Shown piece after piece: positions 1 to 8,092 of a stretch of 9,158 bases of DNA (its first letter is position 1; each line of letters opens with the position of its first letter). Under the pieces are notes generated by a model. It was not told the DNA's origin, did no database searches, and saw nothing but the letters and a program-made list of their open reading frames with translations. The stretch is from the NCBI GenBank assembly GCA_021767985.1, contig JAASSH010000043.1, forward strand, positions 1 through 9,158, given 5' to 3'. Made by a program: the position numbers and the translations under genes. The stretch is from Gammaproteobacteria bacterium. Its GTDB lineage: Bacteria > Pseudomonadota > Gammaproteobacteria > GCA-001735895.

Positions 1-713
1 ACTGCGGCCGGTTGCGACTTGCCGGCGCCAGTCTGTACCGCCCGTGTTTTCTTCACCAGTAACTCGGTTTCGCGTACCGACAACCCGCGATTAACCACCA
101 GCCGCGCAACTTCGATCTGGTCGTGGCGGATCAGCGCCAGCAGGGCGCGGGCATGACCCATGTCGAGTAATCCCTTATTAACCTGCTGCTTGACCGGATC
201 GGCCAGGTCGAGCAGTCGCAGCATGTTGCTGACGGCCGCGCGCGAGCGGCCGACCGAATCTGCAACTTGTTGATGTGTAAGATCAAATTCTTCGATCAGA
301 CGCAAAAATGCCTGCGCTTGTTCGAGCGGGTTCAGGTCCTCTCGCTGGATATTTTCGATTAGCGCGATCGCGGCGGCCGACCTGGCGTCGAGTTCGCGGA
401 TTACCGCCGGAACTTTCTGCAACCCGGCAAGTTGTGCCGCACGCCAGCGGCGCTCACCGGCAACCAGTTCGAAATGGTCACCCTCGGGACGCACCACCAC
501 GGGCTGCACGATGCCCTGTGAACGAATCGAATCGGCCAGCTCCTGCAACGACTCCTGGTCGAAATTTTGCCGTGGTTGATACTTGCCGCGCTGGATACGA
601 TCGATATCGAGCTCGATCAGGCCATCCGATTTTTCTTCGTCGTCAACACGGGTAACTTCATCGATGTTTCCGATTAGTGATCCGAGTCCTCTTCCCAGGC
701 GCTTTTTTTTCAT
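1..713 (-). CDS. parB: Chromosome-partitioning protein ParB, N-terminal 237 residues (3' end outside window)
   Basis: ParB is a CTP-dependent DNA clamp that loads at parS sites near the origin and stimulates the ParA ATPase to segregate the chromosome. Translating the minus strand from the ATG at 713 gives an open frame to the window edge. The basic N-terminal segment (KKKRLGRGLGSLI, residues 2-14) is typical of the ParA-contacting region. The ParB/Srx CTP-binding domain follows, with GERRWRA at 86-92 and ENIQREDLNPLEQA at 120-133. A helix-turn-helix (about 145-170, LTHQQVADSVGRSRAAVSNM) is the parS reader. The C-terminal dimerisation domain is missing only because the window ends. The start lies 5 nt after the parA stop with no clear Shine-Dalgarno, so translation is probably coupled to parA. 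Codons 2-4 form a run of eight A. Identification is firm from motifs and gene order. Confidence 0.96.
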   Translation of the reverse strand, partial: MKKKRLGRGLGSLIGNIDEVTRVDDEEKSDGLIELDIDRIQRGKYQPRQNFDQESLQELADSIRSQGIVQPVVVRPEGDHFELVAGERRWRAAQLAGLQKVPAVIRELDARSAAAIALIENIQREDLNPLEQAQAFLRLIEEFDLTHQQVADSVGRSRAAVSNMLRLLDLADPVKQQVNKGLLDMGHARALLALIRHDQIEVARLVVNRGLSVRETELLVKKTRAVQTGAGKSQPAA

Positions 714-718
714 ATCGA

Positions 719-1507
719 TTATTGAGTTATGTGATGTCTTTGCTTGGTTTCACGACGTAGTACCTCGCCCGCGAGCGCGAGGTAGGCCATCGAGCCGCGT
801 GAATTCTTGTCGTATTTCAGAATCGACTGCCCAAAACTGGGCGCTTCTGCCAGCGACACGTTACGCGGGATGACGGTGCGGTACACCTGATCGCCAAAAT
901 GCTCGACCAGCTCCATTGACACGTCGTTGGAAAGATTGTTGCGCGAATCGTACATCGTGCGCAGCAAGCCTTCGATCCGGATATTAGGGTTCACGCTGAC
1001 TCGAATCTGCTCGATGGTTTCGAGCAGCGACGACAATCCCTCGAGTGCGAAATATTCGCACTGCATCGGGATCACAATGCCGTCGCCGGCCACCAGCGCG
1101 TTAATGGTCAGCATATTCAGCGCCGGCGGACAGTCGATCAGTATGTAGTCATAGTCGTCGCGCAGCGTGTCGAGCGCCAGTGAAAGCTGTTTTTCGCGGC
1201 CAATCTTGTTCATCAACTGCACCTCGGCCGCGGTTAGATCAGCGTTAGCGGGCAGCACGTCGTAGCCTGCCTCGGTGGGGTGCTGCAGCGCCTGCCTGGC
1301 ACTGACTTCGCCGAGTAATACATCGCAAAGGCTGTATTTCAAATCGTTCTTGTCGATACCGCTGCCCATCGTCGCGTTGCCCTGCGGGTCCATGTCGACC
1401 AGCAGCACGCGGCGCCGGGTCGCGGCCAGCGCCGCGGCCAGATTGACCGTAGTCGTGGTCTTGCCGACTCCGCCCTTCTGATTGGCAATGGTAATAGTTC
1501 GGGTCAT
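719..1507 (-). CDS. parA: Chromosome-partitioning ATPase ParA (Soj family)
   Basis: This is a 262-residue P-loop ATPase that binds nucleoid DNA as an ATP dimer and moves ParB-parS complexes. Visible motifs are the deviant Walker A KGGVGKTT at 11-18, with the signature lysine K11, the A' motif VDMDPQGN at 37-44, and the Walker B ILIDCPP at 122-128. The length is normal for chromosomal Soj/ParA, and there is no N-terminal HTH domain such as plasmid ParA (type Ia) proteins carry. The ATG overlaps the rsmG stop in an ATGA (1504-1507), and parB begins 5 nt after its TAA. No strong ribosome binding site precedes the start, so coupling to rsmG is likely. The rsmG-parA-parB order is the usual chromosomal one in gammaproteobacteria. 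Confidence 0.97.
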   Translation of the reverse strand: MTRTITIANQKGGVGKTTTTVNLAAALAATRRRVLLVDMDPQGNATMGSGIDKNDLKYSLCDVLLGEVSARQALQHPTEAGYDVLPANADLTAAEVQLMNKIGREKQLSLALDTLRDDYDYILIDCPPALNMLTINALVAGDGIVIPMQCEYFALEGLSSLLETIEQIRVSVNPNIRIEGLLRTMYDSRNNLSNDVSMELVEHFGDQVYRTVIPRNVSLAEAPSFGQSILKYDKNSRGSMAYLALAGEVLRRETKQRHHITQ

Positions 1508-2130
1508 AGCGGTGTAATCGTCACCAGGCTACGGGTTTCGCCGATGCCGGGCACTGTTAACGTTTCTTCCTCGAATTCGAATCTGTCGGTATCCAGCTGC
1601 TGCGCCTCCTGTCGCTTGAGCCCGGTCTTCATCGTCAGTAACCGGGTTTTCGGCGTCAGCAAATGCGCAACACTGTCGCAGAAATCCGCCAACGGCGCGT
1701 AAGCGCGGCTGACAATGAAATCCAGCGAGTCCGGGGCATGATAGTCCTGAACCCGCGACTGCACAACTTGCGCATTGCGCAGCCCGCAATGCGCGATCGC
1801 CTGGCGAATAAAACGCGTCTTACGCGCATTGCTATCCAGCATGATCCAGATAGTCGCAGGCATAGCGATCGCTAGCGGTATTCCCGGCAGGCCGGCACCG
1901 CTGCCGACGTCCAGCACCTTGTTGGCCTGCAGCAGCGATGGCATCAGCGAGAGGCTATCGAGCAGGTGATGGCTCAACATTTTTCGCGGCTCGGTGATTG
2001 CGGTGAGATTATAAACCTGGTTCCATTTGGCTAGCAGCAGCAGGTATTCCAGCAATTGATCATATTGTGACTGCTGCAGCGAGATCCCGAGTTCCTCGGA
2101 ACCGGCGCGGAGTTCGCTTGCAAGATCCAT
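1504..2130 (-). CDS. rsmG: 16S rRNA (guanine-527-N7)-methyltransferase RsmG (GidB)
   Basis: RsmG uses S-adenosylmethionine to methylate N7 of G527 in 16S rRNA; in other bacteria its loss gives low-level streptomycin resistance. The 208-residue product has the family's WNQVYNLT at 36-43, the SAM-binding glycine-rich loop KVLDVGSGAGLPGIPLA at 71-87, an acidic residue after strand 2 (LDSN at 98-101) followed by a basic KTRF stretch, and a VSRA motif in the core. The length matches the family (E. coli RsmG is 207). The ATG immediately follows the TGA of mnmG with zero spacing, and the 3' end overlaps parA by 4 nt. Both junctions point to one co-translated transcript. Confidence 0.96.
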   Translation of the reverse strand: MDLASELRAGSEELGISLQQSQYDQLLEYLLLLAKWNQVYNLTAITEPRKMLSHHLLDSLSLMPSLLQANKVLDVGSGAGLPGIPLAIAMPATIWIMLDSNARKTRFIRQAIAHCGLRNAQVVQSRVQDYHAPDSLDFIVSRAYAPLADFCDSVAHLLTPKTRLLTMKTGLKRQEAQQLDTDRFEFEEETLTVPGIGETRSLVTITPL

Positions 2131-4020
<1,890 letters not shown>

Positions 4021-4050
4021 CACTGGTCATAATATCCAAAAAGGGCACGC

Positions 4051-4079
4051 ATTCTAGCTTAATTGAGCTTCATTTCCAA
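4051..4079 (-). promoter_or_regulatory. Candidate sigma70 promoter for mnmG-rsmG-parA-parB
   Basis: On the minus strand TTGGAA (4079-4074, 4 of 6 matches to TTGACA) and TAGAAT (4056-4051, 5 of 6 matches to TATAAT) are separated by exactly 17 nt. Transcription would start near 4044, giving a leader of about 24 nt before the mnmG ATG. The site lies between the large palindrome and mnmG, where a promoter for this block is expected. It was found by eye against consensus and is not proven. Confidence 0.55.
4056..4069. promoter_or_regulatory. 14-bp near-perfect dyad in the promoter spacer (possible operator)
   Basis: AGCTTAATTGAGCT is symmetric except for one T:G pair (AGCT-T-AATT-G-AGCT). It fills most of the spacer between the proposed -35 and -10 boxes and touches the -10. 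A regulator binding here would block RNA polymerase. No known operator is recognised, and an AT-rich spacer can produce such a dyad by chance. Confidence 0.25.
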
Positions 4080-4097
4080 AATCCGCCACCCACCAAC

Positions 4098-4151
4098 ATA
4101 ATTCTGGGTCAGAGTAAAAATTAAGTAGTTTTTACTCTGACCCAGAATTAT
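4098..4151. repeat. Perfect 23-bp inverted repeat with 8-nt loop (REP/MITE-like palindrome)
   Basis: The left arm 4098-4120 and right arm 4129-4151 are exact reverse complements around the loop TTAAGTAG. The core reads attctgggtcagagtaaaaa. A second, outer 7-bp pair (CGCCACC at 4084-4090 with GGTGGCG at 4157-4163) brackets it, so the whole of 4084-4163 could fold as one long stem with an internal bulge. I associate similar 'ggggtcagagtaaa' palindromes with dispersed non-autonomous elements of gammaproteobacteria, possibly moved by REP-associated tyrosine transposases; that link is from memory and not shown here. No target duplication is visible. The right arm contains the HAD gene's TAA. The inner hairpin lacks a following T-run on the minus strand, so by itself it is not a classical intrinsic terminator, although it could still end or stabilise the upstream transcript. 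Confidence 0.9.
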
Positions 4152-4816
4152 TTCCTGGTGGCGTGATTGACGATGAGATCGGGCAGTGAGTGCATACTTT
4201 CGAAGACGAGATGCGCGCCGCTGTCCTGCAGTTTATGTGCCGGTATCAGCTCCGCATACCCGAAAACAGTCATGCCGGCGGCGACCGCACCGCTGACGCC
4301 GATCGGGCTGTCTTCGATGACCAGGCAGCGCGCGGGATCGGGAGCGCCCATGCTGGCGGCGGCGTGCAGGTAGATATCGGGGTGCGGCTTGCCGCGTTCG
4401 ACCTCGCTGGTGCTATAAATATTGCCTTCGAAAAAATCGATCAGCCCGGTTTTGCCGAGCGTCATCTGCATTTTTTCGTGCGATCCGCTGGACGCGACGC
4501 AGTATGGCAACGACAGCTGGTTCAGCACGCTTTCGATACCGACGATGGCCTCGACCGAGCTTGCCAGCGCCTGGTTGATGTCCTGCTGGTAACGCTGATC
4601 GAGTTCGGCCGGGGGCGGCTCACCGATCAGCTCCTCGATTTTTTGCAGGCACTGCAGGCGCGAGTGACCGACAAAGATATCGAACATGTCTTCGAGCGTG
4701 AACTGCAGATCGCAAACCTCGTGCAACAGGCGCGCAAAGACCTCGTTGGCGACGCGTTCGCTGTCGACCAGCACGCCGTCACAATCGAAGATGACTAGGT
4801 CGAAACCGGAATTCAA
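4148..4816 (-). CDS. HAD-superfamily (subfamily IA) phosphatase, YieH/beta-phosphoglucomutase-like
   Basis: The product is a 222-residue soluble hydrolase predicted to dephosphorylate a small sugar phosphate or similar metabolite through an aspartyl-phosphate. Motif I is FDCDGVLVDSE, with nucleophile D11 and acid D13. A helical cap (about 16-85) follows, then motif II VASSGS (107-112), motif III RGKPHPD with K143, and motif IV IEDSPIG (167-173, E168/D169 for Mg2+). Overall it resembles E. coli YieH, a 6-phosphogluconate phosphatase, but substrate cannot be read from sequence. The start appears to be TTG at 4816, placed directly after the SPFH gene's TAG and in the same frame. No ATG exists before motif I, and the next GTG falls inside it. 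Only a distant GAGG lies upstream, so reinitiation after SPFH translation is likely. The TAA stop falls within the palindrome, so the C-terminus (NHATRK) may have been altered by its insertion. Confidence 0.9.
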   Translation of the reverse strand: MNSGFDLVIFDCDGVLVDSERVANEVFARLLHEVCDLQFTLEDMFDIFVGHSRLQCLQKIEELIGEPPPAELDQRYQQDINQALASSVEAIVGIESVLNQLSLPYCVASSGSHEKMQMTLGKTGLIDFFEGNIYSTSEVERGKPHPDIYLHAAASMGAPDPARCLVIEDSPIGVSGAVAAGMTVFGYAELIPAHKLQDSGAHLVFESMHSLPDLIVNHATRK

Positions 4817-5761
4817 CTAGCTTGCGCCCGGTGCCTCTTTCCTGGCGATATTGGTCGCCAGCGCGATCATCGACGACAGGTCTGTCAGATTCGATGGCAC
4901 CACGAGGGTATTGCCCTCTTTCGCCAGGTTACCGAACTGCTGCACGTAGGCCTCGGCGATACGCAACTGCATCGCCGACTCGCCACCCTCGGTGACCAGG
5001 GCCTGGCCCACGCGCTGCAGGCCTTCCGCGGTTGCAGTCGCCACCGCCAGAATCGCCGCGGCTTCGCCCTCGGCCTCGTTGATCTGCTGCTGCTTGGCGG
5101 CTTCCGATTCCTTGATTACACGCTGCTTCTCGCCTTCGGCCTCGTTGATCTTGGCGTCGCGCTCGCCTTCCGAGGTCAGGACCACAGCACGTTTTTCACG
5201 CTCGGCACGCATCTGCTTCTCCATTGCGGTGAGCACGTCATGCGGCGGGTTGATATTCTTGATCTCGTAGCGCAGCACCTTGACACCCCAGGGATCGGAG
5301 GCCTTGTCGAGCTCGGATACCACGTTGGCGTTGATCATGCCGCGTTCCTCGAAGGTACGGTCGAGATCGATCTTGCCGATCTCGCTACGCAGCGTGGTTT
5401 GCGCCAGCTGCGAAATCGCAAACGCAAAATCGGTGATACCGTAGGAAGCACGTTCCGGGTTCATCACCTGCAGATAAAGCACGCCATCGACCCCGACCTG
5501 CACGTTGTCGCGGGTAATACAGACCTGCTCCGGAATATCGAAAGCCAGCTCCTTAAGGCTGTGCTTGTAGGCAGCGGATTCGATGAACGGGATCAGTACG
5601 TGAAAACCGGCGCGCAGTGTTCGGCTGTACTTGCCCAGGCTTTCGATCACGTAGGCGCTTTGCTGCGGCACGATGACGGCGGTCTTGAAAATGATCAGGA
5701 TCACTACTATCGCGATTGCAAGCGCAACCCAAAAAGCAAAATTTCCGTAAATGTCGAACAT
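4817..5761 (-). CDS. qmcA: SPFH/stomatin-like membrane protein, QmcA (YbbK)/paraslipin type
   Basis: SPFH proteins form large membrane-anchored oligomeric cages linked to membrane-domain organisation and proteolysis control. This 314-residue protein has one N-terminal hydrophobic anchor (about 8-31). The SPFH core follows (about 31-190, including VPQQSAYVIESLGKYSRTL and the family's DPWGVKVLRYEIKNI). Next comes a charged, alanine/glutamate-rich coiled-coil (about 190-250, with INEAEGE occurring twice, 22 residues apart) and a C-terminal part with VVPSNLTDLSSM. Length and layout match E. coli QmcA (305 residues). The ATG abuts the nfeD TAA, with a strong AAGGAGG 8 nt upstream. The nfeD-SPFH pair is a classic two-gene unit (ybbJ-ybbK in E. 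coli). The symbol rests on similarity and context; exact orthology is not proven. Confidence 0.92.
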   Translation of the reverse strand: MFDIYGNFAFWVALAIAIVVILIIFKTAVIVPQQSAYVIESLGKYSRTLRAGFHVLIPFIESAAYKHSLKELAFDIPEQVCITRDNVQVGVDGVLYLQVMNPERASYGITDFAFAISQLAQTTLRSEIGKIDLDRTFEERGMINANVVSELDKASDPWGVKVLRYEIKNINPPHDVLTAMEKQMRAEREKRAVVLTSEGERDAKINEAEGEKQRVIKESEAAKQQQINEAEGEAAAILAVATATAEGLQRVGQALVTEGGESAMQLRIAEAYVQQFGNLAKEGNTLVVPSNLTDLSSMIALATNIARKEAPGAS

Positions 5762-6208
5762 TTATTCTGCCTCCTTGATGGTTTCGAGATTCAGTTTGAG
5801 ACCGTCGACCCGGCTGATTCGCACCCGTTGCCCGGCACTGAATGCCTGATCGCTATCATTGACAATGGTCCAGTCGGTACCGCGATAAGACATGCGCCCG
5901 GATTGACCCGGTTGCAGCGCCTCCTGAACGGTGACGATTTCACCGGCCGGCCCGGTTTCGTAACCGACCCCTGAGCCGCGCAGCATGGCATAGAGCTTCT
6001 TGCGGAAAATCACCATGAACACCACGGAAATGATCGAGAAGAGAATCCACTGCATCCAGGGTTCGAGGTCGGCGCCAGCGAGTTCGACCAGGCCGGTCGC
6101 CATAGCTGCAAGGCCGATAAAAACCAGGTAAAACGCGGCTTCGACCCCGAGCAGCTCGGAACCGAGCAACAGCGCGCCGATAATCATCCATCCCCACCAG
6201 GGCATCAT
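5762..6208 (-). CDS. NfeD-family membrane protein (short form, YbbJ-like)
   Basis: This 148-residue partner protein of SPFH/stomatin oligomers comprises an N-terminal membrane part and a C-terminal OB-fold. Hydrophobic segments at about 5-20, 24-46 and 52-68 (WILFSIISVVFMVIF) precede a basic RKKLYAM boundary. The soluble domain (about 80-142) has the family features GPAGEIVTVQEAL, GRMSYRGTDWTIV and an AGQRVRISRVDGLKLNL ending. The short form lacks the ClpP-like protease domain of long NfeD proteins. Two consecutive ATG codons (6208 and 6205) could serve as start; GGGAG lies 3 nt before the first and 6 nt before the second, so the second is slightly favoured by spacing. The stop TAA abuts the SPFH ATG. 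It heads the nfeD-SPFH-HAD group and sits 114 nt after the metY stop. Confidence 0.92.
   Translation of the reverse strand: MMPWWGWMIIGALLLGSELLGVEAAFYLVFIGLAAMATGLVELAGADLEPWMQWILFSIISVVFMVIFRKKLYAMLRGSGVGYETGPAGEIVTVQEALQPGQSGRMSYRGTDWTIVNDSDQAFSAGQRVRISRVDGLKLNLETIKEAE
5770..5776 (-). promoter_or_regulatory. Strong ribosome binding site for the SPFH gene
   Basis: AAGGAGG on the minus strand, 8 nt before the ATG at 5761 and inside the 3' end of nfeD. It fixes the start and suggests that the SPFH protein is made at a higher rate than its neighbours, most of which lack such a site. Confidence 0.85.
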
Positions 6209-6229
6209 GCTCTCCCGAAAGTTGAAGAA

Positions 6230-6235
6230 ATCATA
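6230..6235 (-). promoter_or_regulatory. Possible -10 element upstream of nfeD
   Basis: TATGAT (5 of 6 to TATAAT) lies in the AT-rich part of the 6209-6322 gap, about 22 nt before the nfeD start. No convincing -35 hexamer sits 16-18 nt upstream, so this is weak. It is offered because a promoter is expected after the metY hairpin. Confidence 0.25.
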
Positions 6236-6297
6236 TTAATTTAAGGAGTTATGACCGCGCAAGCGAGAATCCTGCAATCGAGGCACGGCATCGGTGG

Positions 6298-6319
6298 ATG
6301 CCGGCTCGCAGGCCGGCAT
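6298..6319 (-). terminator. GC-rich hairpin just after the metY stop, possible terminator
   Basis: ATGCCGGC (6298-6305) and GCCGGCAT (6312-6319) form a perfect 8-bp stem with a 6-nt loop, beginning 3 nt after the metY TGA. No T-run follows on the minus strand, so it does not meet the full rule for an intrinsic terminator. It may pause polymerase or protect the 3' end. The remainder of the gap (6209-6297) holds only the nfeD leader and a weak -10-like site. Confidence 0.45.
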
Positions 6320-6322
6320 GGC

Positions 6323-7621
<1,299 letters not shown>

Positions 7622-8092
7622 TTAGCGGTTGAACTGTCGGGGGCGCTGCGCCGAGATAACGCCAGTGTTAACGCCAATCGTGTTGAGCCCGCCAAACAGG
7701 CGCGCGTACTCGATTTTCATACAGCGGTCCATGACCACTTCGAGCCCGGCATCGCGCGCCTTTTGCGCCGCCTCCTCGTTAATGATGCCAAGCTGCATCC
7801 AGACGACTTTGGCCCCAATTTTAATCGCCTGGTCGACAAAGGGCGGTATCCGGTCGACGCGCTGAAACAGGTCGACGATATCGACCGGCGTCGGTATCGA
7901 TTCGAGGTCGGGATAACATTTCTGCCCGAGGATTTCGTCATACTTCGGATTTACCGGGATCACCTCGAAACCATGGTCGATCAGGTACTTGGCGGCAAAA
8001 TTACTCGGGCGCGACCAGTCGTCGGACAACCCGACAATGGCGACCCGCTTGTAATCGTTCAGGATACGTCGTAAATCCTTGATATCGGTCAT
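7622..8092 (-). CDS. CoA-binding domain protein (YccU-like, CoA_binding_2)
   Basis: This 156-residue stand-alone Rossmann-like protein is related to the CoA-binding domain of succinyl-CoA ligase alpha subunits. It shows KRVAIVGLSDDWSRPS at 15-30 (nucleotide/CoA-binding loop), FEVIPVNPKY at 42-51, VDIVDLFQRVDRIPP at about 70-84, VVWMQLGI at 96-103 and the family-typical MDRCMKIEY at 121-129 with C124. The family is widespread but its physiological role is not settled; binding of CoA or an acyl-CoA is known only for some members. Its ATG overlaps the ligase stop in an ATGA (8089-8092), and metY follows after 12 nt, so the three genes are probably translated from one message. I infer a link to CoA thioester or sulfur-amino-acid metabolism from context only. 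Confidence 0.88.
   Translation of the reverse strand: MTDIKDLRRILNDYKRVAIVGLSDDWSRPSNFAAKYLIDHGFEVIPVNPKYDEILGQKCYPDLESIPTPVDIVDLFQRVDRIPPFVDQAIKIGAKVVWMQLGIINEEAAQKARDAGLEVVMDRCMKIEYARLFGGLNTIGVNTGVISAQRPRQFNR

Noticed and set aside
745..760. GGTTTCACGACGTAGT as a parS site
   Set aside because: Only the left half matches the parS consensus TGTTTCACGTGAAACA; the right half does not. A similar half-match near 5598-5605 was dismissed for the same reason.
308..873. Two overlapping plus-strand open frames over parB and the end of parA
   Set aside because: The minus strand here encodes ParB and ParA with full motifs; the plus-strand translations are arginine/proline-rich and without features.
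4021..4147. Replication origin or DnaA boxes near mnmG
   Set aside because: No TTATCCACA-like boxes or AT-rich unwinding region with repeats were found in the gap or elsewhere in the window.
4098..4151. Palindrome as an ordinary Rho-independent terminator
   Set aside because: The inner stem is not followed by a T-run on the minus strand and is unusually long and perfect; a repeat element fits better, although the outer pair may be a remnant terminator.
4098..4151. CRISPR unit or IS terminal repeat pair
   Set aside because: Only one copy is present, there are no spacers, and nothing but an 8-nt loop lies between the arms, so no transposase or cargo is enclosed.
4190..4798. Plus-strand open frame of 202 codons opposite the HAD gene
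   Set aside because: Mirror of the HAD coding frame; no independent signal, no RBS and no domain.
5240..5974. Plus-strand open frame of 244 codons opposite the SPFH and nfeD genes
   Set aside because: Antisense to two well-supported genes and spanning their junction; no motif is recognisable in the translation.
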